A DNA stretch of 56,782 bases, from the NCBI GenBank assembly GCA_003427395.1, contig BFEA01000149.1, positions 1,797,276 to 1,854,057 of the forward strand. Direction: 5' to 3'. The position numbers and the translations under genes were made by a program. Source of the stretch: Chara braunii (taxonomy: Eukaryota; Streptophyta; Charophyceae; Charales; Characeae). Positions 31,387 through 42,275 of this stretch are shown piece after piece (positions within the stretch are counted from its first letter, which is position 1; each line of letters starts with the position of its first letter). The notes under the pieces are model-generated. The model was not told the origin of the DNA. It saw nothing but the letters and a program-made list of their open reading frames with translations, and did no database searches.

Positions 31387-31395
31387 CAGGTAAGT
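31387..31395 (+). promoter_or_regulatory. perfect 5' splice-donor consensus
   Basis: CAG|GTAAGT, the full consensus, lies four bases before a long CT tract. After the tract comes CTAAC (31473-31477), a branch-point-like sequence. No upstream exon with protein character is seen, so a functional intron is not demonstrated. Confidence 0.3.
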
Positions 31396-31396
31396 T

Positions 31397-31398
<2 letters not shown>

Positions 31399-31472
<74 letters not shown>
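31399..31472. repeat. (TC)37 microsatellite
   Basis: An uninterrupted run of TC dinucleotides. Confidence 0.97.
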
Positions 31473-31475
<3 letters not shown>

Positions 31476-31870
31476 ACCCCTGGTCCGAGTCCCCTCCTCT
31501 GTCGGCACTTTGAGTTCCCCCTCCTTCTTGCCACCCCCGCCTGCTTCTCTCCCTCCCAGTGCAGATCCCCCACGTGCGCGGGTCGCCCACTACTAGTTAT
31601 AGCAGCCACCCAGGAAGCAAGCAAGGAGAAGAAGGAACTACTGAATCGTCGTCTTCTTAATAATCTTCTTAAAAAGGGTCCCGCTGTCTGCGCAAAGGGG
31701 GGGGGAAGGAAGGGTGGGGGCATGGAGACAGACAGTCATTCCCCTGCGCAGTCCCGACGACGGCGTGGATGCAGGCCGACAACAGTACACGCGGAACACT
31801 CATGCGCCAAGGGGATGAATCTACTAGTTCTCACTGATTACGTATCTAACTTCATTGTATTTTTGATTAA

Positions 31871-31925
31871 ATTGATTAGATTCATTAGATTGATTAGATT
31901 GATTAGATTGATTAGACTGATTAGA
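31871..31925. repeat. GATTAGATT-type short tandem repeat
   Basis: Imperfect 9-10 bp units of the form TGATTAGAT, related to the ATTAG run 300 bases further on. Confidence 0.85.
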
Positions 31926-32215
31926 TCGAGGATATCCGATGCGCAAACATCATTTACATGAGGCAAGGAAGAGGACAACACAAAATCAGGAAACTTCCCT
32001 GAAGTTTCGACTCGAGGACGATACTGACCCCACCACTAACCTCTGGTGACACTTCAGCTGATGACAGACACACACGACGTAGTCAGCATATACTAGTATC
32101 AACTGTGCTCGCGGCACCCAAACCACATCATCACCATCACCTGTGGTCAGGACACGTGCATAGACAGACGACAGACACTCCAATCCAGTTATAGATTAGA
32201 TTAGACTTCCATTTA

Positions 32216-32270
32216 ATTAGATTAGATTAGATTAGATTAGATTAGATTAGATTAGATTAGATTAGATTAG
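32216..32270. repeat. (ATTAG)n microsatellite, about eleven units
   Basis: A nearly perfect pentanucleotide run. It is not a plant telomere unit (TTTAGGG). Confidence 0.95.
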
Positions 32271-33282
32271 ACCTCCATTTAGATTAATTAGTTGGATCAG
32301 ACCCCTCCACACCCGAAACCACACCACTATCAAGATCAACTGCGCGAACTTTCGAAAATTCCCAGTCGTTGTCGTTGCGTGCTACCGGGGTAGACGACCT
32401 CCATCCCAAACTAAGAAACTTAGTGTAGATTAGACCTGAACACCCACGTGCTCACGTGTCCATCGTCCAACGAGCCTTATTACGTTTTTCAATTTTTTTT
32501 CCCCTGAAAATTAACACTTAACTACATCGTTCCGCGAATGTAAATAATGACAAAGGCATGAACTTGATTGACAGACAACAACAAGTCATCTATACCCAGG
32601 CTTGCCCCTTGGCATGAGAATACTCGTTGCGTAGGACATACTGAGTATCTGGACCCACTTTCAGACCCCCCCCGCCCCGCACACTCAACCTATACCCATT
32701 CTTAGGCTCACCTATGATGTATAGATCTCCTCCCCTCCTCCCTGGAAAGAAGGGAGGGGGGGGGGGAGGAGGGGGGAAGGGGGCGAATTTCAGGAGTCAG
32801 TTTGTTCGCGCTCCTCCCCAACTGGTTACCGTCAGGGATTTTGGGGAATTAGGGGGAGCACCAAAAACCTGGCTTTGTGTCAACGCTATGCTATTGTTAA
32901 TTATCACTACTACTATGATAAGACTGTTATTGTTGACAAAAAAAGACAAATGTCAGCGTTGTCTCCCACCTGCAAAATAATGGGATGACGTTTTAGAAAG
33001 GTACGGTATGTGTTCGGTTTTTCACCCGACGTATATAATAATGCGTTGCAAGTATGTCTTGTCTGTATAGATGGTGTCCCAAGTGAGCAGGCCCGCCGCC
33101 GCCCTTGCTTGCCGCTGCCTGGTAGCAGGTTAGCAAATTGACAAGATTCCAGAGAGAGACGCAAGGAGTAACCACGTAAACAATGTGAAAAGCGCTTGAT
33201 GCAGAGAGAAACCGCAACGGCCACCACGTTGGAGTAACAACTCTCCCAATGACTCTCCCAACTCGGTTTCAACTTTCGACAC
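32271..33282. other. no gene seen; G-rich run at 32751-32783
   Basis: The stretch contains a plus-strand G-rich block (several runs of three or more G) and otherwise no recognised feature. Confidence 0.5.
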
Positions 33283-33331
33283 AATCAATCAATCAGTCAG
33301 TCAATCGATCAATCAATCAATCAATCGACAG

Positions 33332-33362
<31 letters not shown>

Positions 33363-33386
33363 GCGAAAGCAATCAATCAATCACGC
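33283..33386. repeat. (CAAT)n microsatellite
   Basis: CAAT/AATC tetramers with CAGT and CGAT variants. A (GA)n run follows at about 33528-33552. Confidence 0.93.
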
Positions 33387-33929
33387 CACGGAGGAGAGGA
33401 TAGAGAGAACGGCGGAAACATCAGGCAGCCTGCTTGGAAGCAAATGGGAATGCGACAGCTGGCACGTATGCACGGCCGGGCAAAAGGGGGAAAACGCGTG
33501 TACCGCGGGCGGGGTAACAGAGAGGTGGAGAGAGAGAGAGAGAGAGAGAGAGATGGTGAGATAGAAGAAGGCGAGGCGAGCACTTTACTGCGATGTTTAT
33601 CAGACTTTTATCTTTATGCAACGAACACCGAACACCGATGATGGTGTCGGCCCTCCGTCAGCCCCCACTCCCTTTCCCTGTGCGTGGGTGAACAATCCAG
33701 CACTAGGTTAATTCTGCTTCACTATGGTTTTTTTTTGTTTTTTTTAATTTTCTTGTTCTAAATGCGGAGTTTTTCATCCGCTAATTACAAATTTCTAGAC
33801 ATTTTTCCAGTGGGCCGTGTTGAGATTACAGAATCAACGAATCAAAAAGCAAAGTCGCTATAAAGGCTTGGCTGCCACAAGCCAGCTTCCAGTGGGCCGT
33901 GCTGAGATTACTGTTGGATCAGATTTTCG

Positions 33930-34300
33930 AGCCATATATATATATATATATATATATCGACACAAATAGAACTGCCCGGTAAACCGTAGGCAGAGAGAGA
34001 GAAGAGGACAACAAACGAGGGGCTGTGACAAACTGTTTCGTCGGAGTTTCACCGACTCATATATATCGTCACAAACAGAACTGCCCGGTAAACCGTAGGC
34101 AGAGAGAGAGAAGAAGCTGTGACAAATATATATATATATATATCGTCGAACAGAGCTGCTATATATATATCCCTCTCTGGCTACGGTTTACCGGGCAGCT
34201 CTGTTTGACGAGTATATATATTATATATCATATATATATCGTCACAAACAGAACTGCCCGGTAAACCGTAGGCAGAGAGAGAGAAGAGGACAACAATATA
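33930..34300. repeat. GCCCGGTAAACCGTAGGC units among (TA)n runs
   Basis: The block ACAGAACTGCCCGGTAAACC, GTAGGCAGAGAGAGAGAAG occurs in plus orientation at about 33962, 34073 and 34247. It occurs in reverse orientation at about 34172-34207 (CTACGGTTTACCGGGCAG). TA microsatellites separate the units. Direct and inverted copies together can form cruciforms. Confidence 0.85.
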
Positions 34301-34387
34301 TATATGGTATTGACTATATATAATAACAATGGTATAATAGTACTAGTAATGATAATAAAAAACGGGAGTTTTTCTTCTTATTTTTTT

Positions 34388-34416
34388 CGGGGGGAGGGGG
34401 AGGGGGAGGGGGGAGA
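34388..34416 (+). other. G-quadruplex-prone run
   Basis: Four consecutive G tracts of five or six separated by single As satisfy the usual G-quadruplex pattern on the plus strand. Confidence 0.7.
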
Positions 34417-35327
34417 TAAAAACAGAAATAGTCAATGCAGTAGTAGTATCTAGGGGCAGCTCAGATCACCCCTCCTACCAGGCGAGGGGCAGTTTTCAAA
34501 GGGGGGTAAAAAAAAGAGTAGTATGTAAATGCGAAAAAATCCCCCAAGGTCCGAACTTTAAGCTTTCGGATATCTGCGCACCCCCTCCTCCCCTCTATTG
34601 ATTGATTGATTAGCAGACCAGTCACGTGATTGCATTGCTGTGCTGTCATACTCTTGTCACATCCGCACCCTGCAGTCGAGGGTTACCTACTTACATAATC
34701 ACTCTCACCTGCTCCCTCTCTCTCCTTGTCTTGCCTTCCTCTGCTCATTCCATAATTCAGTTCCCTCACTTCCCTCGCGCCCCGCCCCCCACCCAAAAAA
34801 ATATATATATTGCCCAGTGAGGGATGGCTACCACATCCAAGGAAGGCCGCAGGCGCGTAAACTACACCATCCTGACATAAGGGGGGTGAAAAACAAATCC
34901 CTCACTACCACCAGCACCTCCCTTCGCCCCCCGCTTCCCGCACGCTTCACGCCTTTCCCCCCCCCACCCCCTCCTATGACTCTTTCTTCCTTGCACCTCT
35001 CACATCCAGTCAGCTCACCCCTTTTCTTTTTCTTTTTCTTTTTTTTTTTCTCGTTCTTATCTGTTTTTTTAAATAACTATATTTTTTAAAATAACTATAT
35101 TGTTCTCACAATTTCACCTTTCACTACCTACCTAGCACTACTCCTCAGCCTATACAGGGGAACCCGGCAAGCGTAGGGCCTCGCTCCACTACTCTCGAAA
35201 TGTGCAAAACAAGAGTAAATCTTACTGTAGAACATGTGGGACCCGTTTTTCGGCTTTTATAGTTCTGATCTAATCTTCTCTGTATCGTTCCAATTTTAAC
35301 GGATGTCCCGAAGGACGGCTTTTATAG
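34417..35327. other. no gene seen; pyrimidine-rich
   Basis: C/T-rich text with T runs (about 35020-35050) and short TA runs. Open frames here are low-complexity. Confidence 0.5.
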
Positions 35328-35398
35328 TTCTAAAGCAGCCGTCATATGAATCAGGCCGCAGTGCCTGGATCATATGACATTTGGTTGCCATTGGTTTG

Positions 35399-35445
<47 letters not shown>

Positions 35446-35752
35446 AGAAGAAGAAGAAGAAGAAGTGTCTGCTCTTATTTATTTATTTTTTTGGGAAAAA
35501 GCGAGAACTCCATTACGAACATCCTCTACGAAAGTTAAAAGGATCATGAAGTTGTGCCTGTGTAGAGGATGTTTGATTTTGGTTTGTTTGTTTTCTGAGT
35601 TGTTGAGCTGAATGCTCACTGAATACTGGCTGAGTTTTCCCAGCAGTCTGGTTTGAGTCGTTCCGGGTTGTTTGTGAGGATTCCCGGCCTCAAGAATGGT
35701 CTATAATGGAGTTCTCGCTTTTTCCCAAAAAAATAAATAAATAAGAGCAGAC

Positions 35753-35783
<31 letters not shown>

Positions 35784-35856
35784 CCCAAACCAATGGCAGC
35801 CAAATGTCATATGATCCAGGCACTGCGGCCTGATTCATATGACGGCTGCTTTAGAA
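35328..35856. mobile_element. fold-back inverted repeat with homopolymer cores
   Basis: The left arm 35328-35516 and right arm 35704-35856 are reverse complements: TTCTAAAGCAGCCGTCATAT outside, then the poly(A)/poly(T) run (35399-35443 and about 35756-35783), then GTGTCTGCTCTTATTTATTT and CGAGAACTCCATTA inside. A nested small inverted repeat, ACATCCTCTAC/GTAGAGGATGT, lies at about 35520-35573. A further TGTGTCTGCTCTTAT occurs at 35878. There is no coding capacity. Confidence 0.85.
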
Positions 35857-36480
35857 TCTGTGGCAGCCAAAAAAAAATGTGTCTGCTCTTATCAGCACTC
35901 CTAGAATCTGCTCGGATTGTTTTTGTTAAAAAAAAAAAGATACATCGCCATGATTTTTGTCTTTTGTGCATGTCGAGAGTAGTGCAGCGAAGCCAATAGG
36001 TAAAAGCTCGTTATCCCTTCTCGTGTTCAACAGACCGCTATCACCCTTGCACTCCCAACAACCCCTGAATCTGCCACTTTTTTCTTTCCCCCTCAAAATT
36101 CATTCATTCATGTTTCCAACTTCCACTTGTTATTTCCCCCCTCAAAATTCATTCATATTTATTTCCATCTTCGACGACTTTTTTCCTGTACCCCTTTACT
36201 CTGGCGTTGCTTTTCCCATCCATCCCCAATATAGGCGGACGCATCCGTCTGTTCTGCAACCAGAGCCTCTGGCCCTCATTTTTCACCACTGGACTGCCAG
36301 CGGACCCATCACGCCAGATCACCGAATCAACCCCTCCGCTTTCCACTTTTATCAGTCATCACTGGCAGACCCTTGTCCCTATCTTTCCTCCCTCCCCTTG
36401 CCAGCAGCCGTTCAACCCCCCCTGTCCATTCCAACCCCACCTTCTTGGGTCCAGCCCCACCTCCAGAAACAACAACCGCT
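35857..36480. other. no certain gene; Pro/Phe-rich open frames
   Basis: A long plus-strand frame (35957-36595) is Pro-, Ser- and Phe-rich and lies in CT-rich DNA. It is best explained by composition. Confidence 0.45.
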
Positions 36481-36690
36481 TTTGAGAAGAATAACCCCTC
36501 CTCCTTCTTTGAGTCCAACCCTACAACAACCCACTTTGAGAAGAATAACTTCCCCCCTCCTTGTTCGGGTCCAACCCTACAACAACGCCTTTTGAGAAGA
36601 ATAACCGTCTCTGTCCTATCCAGCCCCATCTTGGTTGGGTCCAACCCCACCTCCAGGAACAACCCCTTTAGAGAAGAATAATCAACCTCT
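36481..36690. repeat. minisatellite of about 53-77 bp next to the gap
   Basis: TTTGAGAAGAATAAC (or TTTAGAGAAGAATAA) recurs at about 36481, 36534, 36591 and 36668, with GGGTCCAACCC[T/C]AC between. The assembly gap follows 30 bases later. Confidence 0.85.
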
Positions 36691-36716
36691 TTTTTTTTTC
36701 TTTTTTTTTTTAATTG

Positions 36717-36889
36717 NNNNNNNNNNNNNNNNNNNNNNNNNNNNNNNNNNNNNNNNNNNNNNNNNNNNNNNNNNNNNNNNNNNNNNNNNNNNNNNNNNNN
36801 NNNNNNNNNNNNNNNNNNNNNNNNNNNNNNNNNNNNNNNNNNNNNNNNNNNNNNNNNNNNNNNNNNNNNNNNNNNNNNNNNNNNNNNNN
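36717..36889. other. assembly gap (173 Ns)
   Basis: Unknown bases. The preceding T-rich and minisatellite sequence probably caused the break. Confidence 1.
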
Positions 36890-37315
36890 CGAGACTCCCA
36901 TCCTACCACACCTCTCGATATATCTCCTGGCGCACCCCCACTCCATTTCTACTCTCTACCGGAGCAACCTGACCAGACAGGGGACGTGAGCACTGACGCT
37001 GAATGAGCTCCCCCATTCAGCCCCAGTTGAGGCACTGGTGTACAAGGCTCGTTATACCGGAACCTCGGGAGCTAGGCGCATAGTTCTCAACTAGTCCCAT
37101 GAGCAGTGAGGGCACTCATAGGCAGTGTCTAATGGTCAGCTAACCAAGGTCTAACCTATGAGCCCCTCTAAGCATTGACTTACCGTGAGGGCACGGGTGC
37201 GCAGCCCGTAGTTTGTATATGCTTGATTGATAAAGGACGCGTTATTGATGAGGTTTAGAAGTTTGCACTTGCAAATGCAATATGCTTGATTGATAAAGGA
37301 GGCGTTATTGGTGAG

Positions 37316-37317
<2 letters not shown>
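36890..37317. other. no gene seen
   Basis: It includes a near-repeat of ATATGCTTGATTGATAAAGGA.GCGTTATTG at about 37217 and 37281. Nothing else is recognised. Confidence 0.5.

Positions 37318-37386
<69 letters not shown>
37318..37386. repeat. compound (GT)n(GA)n microsatellite
   Basis: About twenty GT units run directly into about fourteen GA units. Confidence 0.97.
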
Positions 37387-37389
<3 letters not shown>

Positions 37390-37434
37390 CATCGATAGGA
37401 TGAGCAACGCACCGGCCAACAGGAGAGCCAAGCG

Positions 37435-37768
37435 CACTTGCGCGCACACCCGTGTGCAGACGGAACGGTCGGGATCGAGGCGCGCTTAGCCACGCGCACT
37501 CGCGCACACACGCGCACAGACGGAACGGTTGGGATCGAGGCGCACGCGCGTGCACACCCGCGCGCAGATGGAACGACCGGGATCGAGGCACGCGTAGCCT
37601 CACACACTCACGCACACACGCGTGCACACCCGTGCGCAGACAAAACGGTCGGGATCGAGGCGCGCGTGGTCGCAAGCACGCAAGCACACACCCGCGAGCA
37701 GACGGAACGGTCGAGATTAAGGCGCGCGTAGCCTCGCGCATGCGCGCGCACACCTGCACACAGACGGT
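37435..37768. repeat. minisatellite with CG/CA alternating tracts
   Basis: The core CAGACGGAACGGTCGGGATC, GAGGCGCGCGTAGCC recurs with GATCGAGGC anchors near 37474, 37533, 37580 and 37653, and a diverged fifth near 37714. Units are joined by alternating purine-pyrimidine runs (CGCGCACACGCG type), which favour Z-DNA. The overlapping long frames on both strands are artefacts. Confidence 0.9.
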
Positions 37769-38128
37769 GTGACGCCCAACCTCACGCCCAGCGTGACTTC
37801 CTGTTCCGGAGTGATAGTGGGCCGGGAAGTGCGAAAAAAAGGGGTGTGCCAAGGATTTTAGGAAATTGTGGTGGAGTCCCAGGCCAGAACTGAAATCTCC
37901 GGTGTCAAGAGTTAAGGATAAAAGTGCAAATGATTCGGCGAAGAGGCGGGTTCAAGTCCTCGTTTTTTTTTAGAACCGTCAGCCGTGCCTTTGGGGCCTG
38001 GTCCTGAACCGATGTTCGGACGGGACATGGTGGTTGTCTCTTTGTTCGAGCACGCGTCGCTTGCGGGCGTCGTAGTTCTCAGAATCCGACCCCGCCGGCC
38101 ACAGCCTTAGGCTGCGAAGCGATGTCCT
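37769..38128. other. no gene seen
   Basis: Contains GGCGGGTTCAAGTCCTCG followed by a T run near 37946-37970, a B-box-like string without a matching upstream tRNA body. Otherwise nothing. Confidence 0.45.
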
Positions 38129-38482
38129 GTGGCAGTTCGAGCGTGGGGTTGCGGGCCAATCACTTTGAATTCAGGTTGCACGGGCCGCATTCTTCACATG
38201 TTTAAGCCAATACTCCTCGAACCCGGGATCTCTCAAAGCCTCTCGCTCAGTGACTTGAAAAGGGACCTGGACGTTCATTCTACCTTCTGCGTTTGCCGGC
38301 CATATGACCCGACAATGGTTTGGTCGGAGGGGACTCCTGCCGACACGCGCATCCGTGATGGCTATCTTATTCGACAGTCGCTAGTATGCGCGCTGTTGCA
38401 TTTTTTCCAGTCGGGCCACTTTGGGCGGCCGGAAAGCGAACAGGCTGTCACGCAGGATTTTGTATTTGATTGCAATAAATAA
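38129..38482 (+). CDS. unrecognised 117-aa open frame with downstream AATAAA
   Basis: The frame ends at 38482 in a context of overlapping AATAAA signals (38474-38487), as for a gene end or a retroposon 3' end. The middle has an ordered-looking stretch (SLSLSDLKRDLDVHSTFCVC, then RDGYLIRQSLVCALLHFF). No family is recognised. The start is uncertain and upstream exons are possible. Confidence 0.3.
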   Translation: MAVRAWGCGPITLNSGCTGRILHMFKPILLEPGISQSLSLSDLKRDLDVHSTFCVCRPYDPTMVWSEGTPADTRIRDGYLIRQSLVCALLHFFQSGHFGRPESEQAVTQDFVFDCNK

Positions 38483-38878
38483 AATAAATTAATTAATGCA
38501 AATCCCTTCTGTTGTGTGCGTCCGGCTTCGAGCAAGACCATTCAATTGCGGTCTTCGCCGGTCCCCGGTCTTATGAATCTTTTATTTTGATTCGGAACAG
38601 CAGAGAATTATGCAAATAATGATCATAAAATTATGTGGTGCTATGCATGCATCAGTTATATTAGTCTGATTTTGAGAACCGTGACAAACATCCACGAAGG
38701 CAATCATCAAGCAGGAATAATGCAAGAAAAAAAAAAAAAAGACTGACTGACTCGAACAAAGACAGGGGCAATTGAGTGAGGGAAGAATGATAACTCATAA
38801 TAATCTCAGAAAGTACACATAAACGAGCGTGGTCAGCACCTCTCAAGAGTCCTCACTCATCCCTCTGGTCCATCTCCC

Positions 38879-40249
38879 TCAATCTCTTTTCACTGCTCCT
38901 CTCTGGTGTCGAGACCCACGCCCACGTACAATCTGAGATTGAGGCTTCGTGACAAAATGCCACCTGTAGCCAGCGAGCTTTGAGCATGACCACCCGAGGC
39001 ACATGACACGGTAGTTAACCATGGAGCAAAACTCCTCCCACAATGTAGGCAGCCCGTCCACTGAGAAGACTCCCCGTCTGAGGTAGGGATACTCGGTGGT
39101 CTCGGTCAGTGCCTCAACGTCGATCACTGCCGGGGAGATGTACCTTTTTGCCAGATCAACCACATCCAACCAACTCGTGCCATCAGTGAGAAGAGAAGGG
39201 ACTGAAGGCCTAGGATAGTTTGTATAAAGCATTGGCCCGAAGCTGCGGATCAACGTAGTGCCACTCTCATCGAGCTCCCTCTCTCTCTGCTCAAGATATT
39301 CCGTGGCTGAGACCCAGACTGGATCGAAAAGTTCATGAGCCTCCTTGCCCTTCTTAAGGTAAGGCCTCAGATTGTGGATAGTGCCATCAACAAAACTGGT
39401 CTGGAAAATTAAGATTGTCAGATCTCCCTGTCTAAAACCAGTGGCACTAACATATTGATAGTGAAATGCCTCTTTGCATGAGATCCGATTGAGGTTGGTC
39501 AGCACTGACTCACTGAGCGACGCAAACTGAACTGTGCTCATGAGTGGTCTTGCCAGTACAAGCTGATCAGATGGTCCTGGAGAGCTGGTTACCAGACTGA
39601 TTGTAGAGAACTGTTTGCTGGAAAAGTGAATGCTGAAGATTGATTGCTGGGAAATGACTACCAAGAACAGATTGCTGGAAAAGGATTACCGAGAACAGAT
39701 TGCTGAAAAATGATTGCCGAAAACAGATTGCTGAAAAATGATTACCGAAAACAGATTACTGGAAAATGATTACCGAGAACAGATCGCTGCCGCAGAACTG
39801 ACCACTGTTGAGATTACTGGTTGCCAAGTCAAATACTGATTATTTTCTGAATTGCCGATTTATTGGTGATCACTATGTCATAACTGCTTGCCATTTATCC
39901 TCTCGTCTTAAGGCTTGCAGTATTTCTGATAGTTACTAGTTTCCAACCTGATCCAATCTTATCTTACTCACTCCCTGCCCGGTGCAGTTTCGTTTCACCT
40001 GTATCTACAAATGGTTCTCCGTGCCTCCTCGACAGAAACCACAGATGAAATGGTTGCACACAGTCTCCCAATCTTGTCATACAGATAGTAGGTATATTCA
40101 ATTTTTGTATGATTTCTCACGAGTGTCAGCGCATGCTCCATCATGACGGCAGTCTGGTAATTATAGTCATCGGTTGCCGTCTCCCTCCAATCCCCTGTTG
40201 AGACTTGATGCAACGAGCAGGCCACTTTAACTGTATCACCATCCCCCAT
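38879..40249 (-). CDS. probable two-exon gene, unrecognised product
   Basis: The upstream exon reads from ATG 40249: MGDGDTVKVACSLHQVSTGD, then MEHALTLVRNHTKIEYTYYL and DKIGRLCATISSVVSVEEAR. It reaches a consensus donor AG|GTGAAA at 39999/39998, and the frame stops right after the donor as expected for an intron. The downstream exon, open to 38879, has FHYQYVSATGFRQGDLTILI, LRPYLKKGKEAHELFDPVW, DVVDLAKRYISPAVIDVEAL and a conserved-looking end WEEFCSMVNYRVMCLGWSC. The open frame above about 39630 lies in a short tandem repeat and is probably intron, and several CAG acceptors are available there. The strand/helix pattern of FRQGDLTILIFQT recalls Mediator head subunits, but I cannot assign it. 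This is the least repeat-like coding candidate in the right half. Confidence 0.45.
39600..39795. repeat. short tandem repeat, about 24-bp unit
   Basis: Units of the form GAACAGATTGCTGGAAAATG, ATTACC recur about eight times with small changes. It lies in the probable intron of the minus-strand gene. Confidence 0.85.
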
Positions 40250-41250
40250 TTCTCCTTTGAGTTTCCCGCTGTTTGGTTGCCAGTTGACTACTGCTGCTGG
40301 GATTGCCGCTCAGAAGTGCTGCTCTGGATGTGGTCCCAAGTACCGCCCTAAGAACCGCTCGGAGTTCAGTTCCAGGTACAGTTCTGAGTACTGCCCTGTA
40401 CACAGTTCCACGTGCAGTTTGAAACACAGTTCTTGGTGCTGTTTCGAGTATCGTCAAAACATTGAGAATTGATTCTGAGCACAGCCCTGAGTACCGAGTC
40501 AGGGTTTTGGTTCGAATACTGTTCAGGACGCCGAGTCTGAGTCCCAATCTTAATTCTATTCAGGGCACCTGGTCTGAGTCATGTTTTCTGAGTCAGAATT
40601 TCGGCAGCCCGAGTGTCTTGTTCGAAGGCAGTCTGATAATTCCTCCCCTTTTGTTTTTCCTCCCTTTCTCTTTTTTTTTTTTTTTTTTTTTTACTGTTCA
40701 ACCTTTGTTCTTGCCCGCTCAACTGTCTCTAACCACGAGCAGGTGCTGTGAGTTTTCCTGTCCGGCCCACAAAAATAGATAGTATACTCAATAACGCTCT
40801 GTCTCCTCTCCAAATCCAATGCAAGTTTTCTCATCATTTCAATCTGGGATTGCGAAACTCCGGTAAAACCCTCTTCCTAGACTTCCGCTTTGCTTCAGTG
40901 TAGTGAATAAGTAACTCTCACCGTGTTACTCTCAGTCTCTCTGCTGGGGCTCATTGCATTAGCCCTCAAAAACAAGAACAAGGAGTTCGCTTCCACTTTG
41001 TCGACAACCAATAGGGCCTGCGAAATATCTCCCTTTTGTGACTAAAGCGCTTAACATACATGGCCAGTAACAAAGCTTACTGTTCTCACGGCTCCCGGGG
41101 AGACTTTAGAGGGAAATTGGATTTCGTGCACTCCCGTTTAAAGGGGACAACAGAATAGGAGATTCTCTTGCTAATTATATGCTATGACTGCCATACGTAT
41201 ACAAAGCCCAGAGGTTTCGATACTCAGGTAAGACCCGTCTAGTCAAGGAC
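40250..41250. other. diverged short repeats, T run, no gene
   Basis: From about 40310 to 40610, units such as AGTTC.GAGTACAGTTC and GAGTACTG repeat loosely with about 20-24 bp spacing. A T run lies at 40671-40692. The rest has no recognised feature. Confidence 0.5.
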
Positions 41251-42100
41251 TTCTCCTGGTGACGGAAAACGTCAGGCTTCACGAGTGGATTCATGCATTC
41301 AACACAGTGGGTTCAAACGAGACTGGGTATGACCGGCTCAGCCACTCGTGTCGCGTGATACTCAACCAGGGTGTCTGGGCTCAATTCTCAGGCCTCAATA
41401 TAACTCACCCGGTAAAGTCCTTTCATGGGCAGATTATAAGCACTATACCACTCTACACTCTAACCAAAAAGAGGAACTAGGCTTTTCACTTAAACCTTCA
41501 GATTCCTGGTGCCAGACTAGTCTGTACCTAGGTTCAGTGGAACAGGTAGGAGCTAAGTCTCTGAGAAAATAGCCCCAGTGCTCAGGGTACTGTTGATTAC
41601 TTTAAGAGTCAGTTGAAAGCAAGTGAGGCGTACATAACGCGTTTTTACAGTATAGTCAGGGCCACGCTGGTAGTGACGAGAGATACAAACAACCCTTTCT
41701 TTTTTTTTGAGCTAATTTTTGCCCCAATTTTGCTAATTAGACTCTCAGTCACCATCAAGTAGAAGCTTAGCGAGAACATAAAAAACTTTTCTCAGAAATG
41801 CCTTTTTTTTCCCCATCTAATCAAAAGTCAAGGCACGTAACACCAGTCGATAGAGATCATCTCCACATTCCCTTTTTGGCATGCTAGCAGGGAATAGGCC
41901 TAGATTACTATACCAGTTACCTGCTTGTAACCGCCAGACCAACAAGTGCATCCAACCGAGCACTCACCTACACACACATGTGTCTCCAAAATTGTAGTCT
42001 TGCATCCAGCTTACCTCAAGGCACGAACGAACTCACACCATTAAGAGTTACCATTCAATTAAGGGAAGGCACATGTGAGCCTACTCTCTCATGTATCCTT
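41251..42100. other. no gene seen
   Basis: Short frames only. TGGCTGAGCCGG and CGTTTGAACCC on the minus strand near 41300-41350 resemble tRNA promoter boxes but are too close together to call. Confidence 0.4.
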
Positions 42101-42275
42101 GCAGTCACTCAGTGCAATCACAAGGTACAATCAAGTAATGCAGTTATTCTATGCGATCACATGATGCGATCAAACGATGCAGTTGTGCGATGCAGTCACT
42201 TGGAATAGTCAATGCAACCACACGGGTACAGTCAATGCAACCACACGGGTACAGTCGCACAGGTGCGATAACGTG
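42101..42275. repeat. degenerate minisatellite, about 22-bp unit
   Basis: The sharpest units are two copies of GGTACAGTCAATGCAACCAC near 42215-42260. Looser units (GCGATCACATGATGCGATCA) extend to the left. Confidence 0.7.

Noticed and set aside
32216-32270. Interstitial telomere repeat
   Set aside because: The unit is ATTAG and not TTTAGGG or TTAGGG.
35957-36595. 212-codon Pro/Ser-rich plus-strand frame
   Set aside because: Lies in C/T-rich DNA and a minisatellite, with no conserved-looking segment.
37151-37852. 233-codon minus-strand frame and overlapping plus-strand frames
   Set aside because: They run through the GT/GA microsatellite and the minisatellite. The peptide is repetitive and all overlapping frames are open because of composition.
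37940-37975. tRNA gene suggested by GGGTTCAAGTCC and a following T run
   Set aside because: No upstream A box at a suitable distance and no foldable acceptor stem.
41290-41360. Minus-strand tRNA or SINE head (TGGCTGAGCCGG, CGTTTGAACCC)
   Set aside because: The boxes are only about 25 bases apart and no second copy of the surrounding text was seen.
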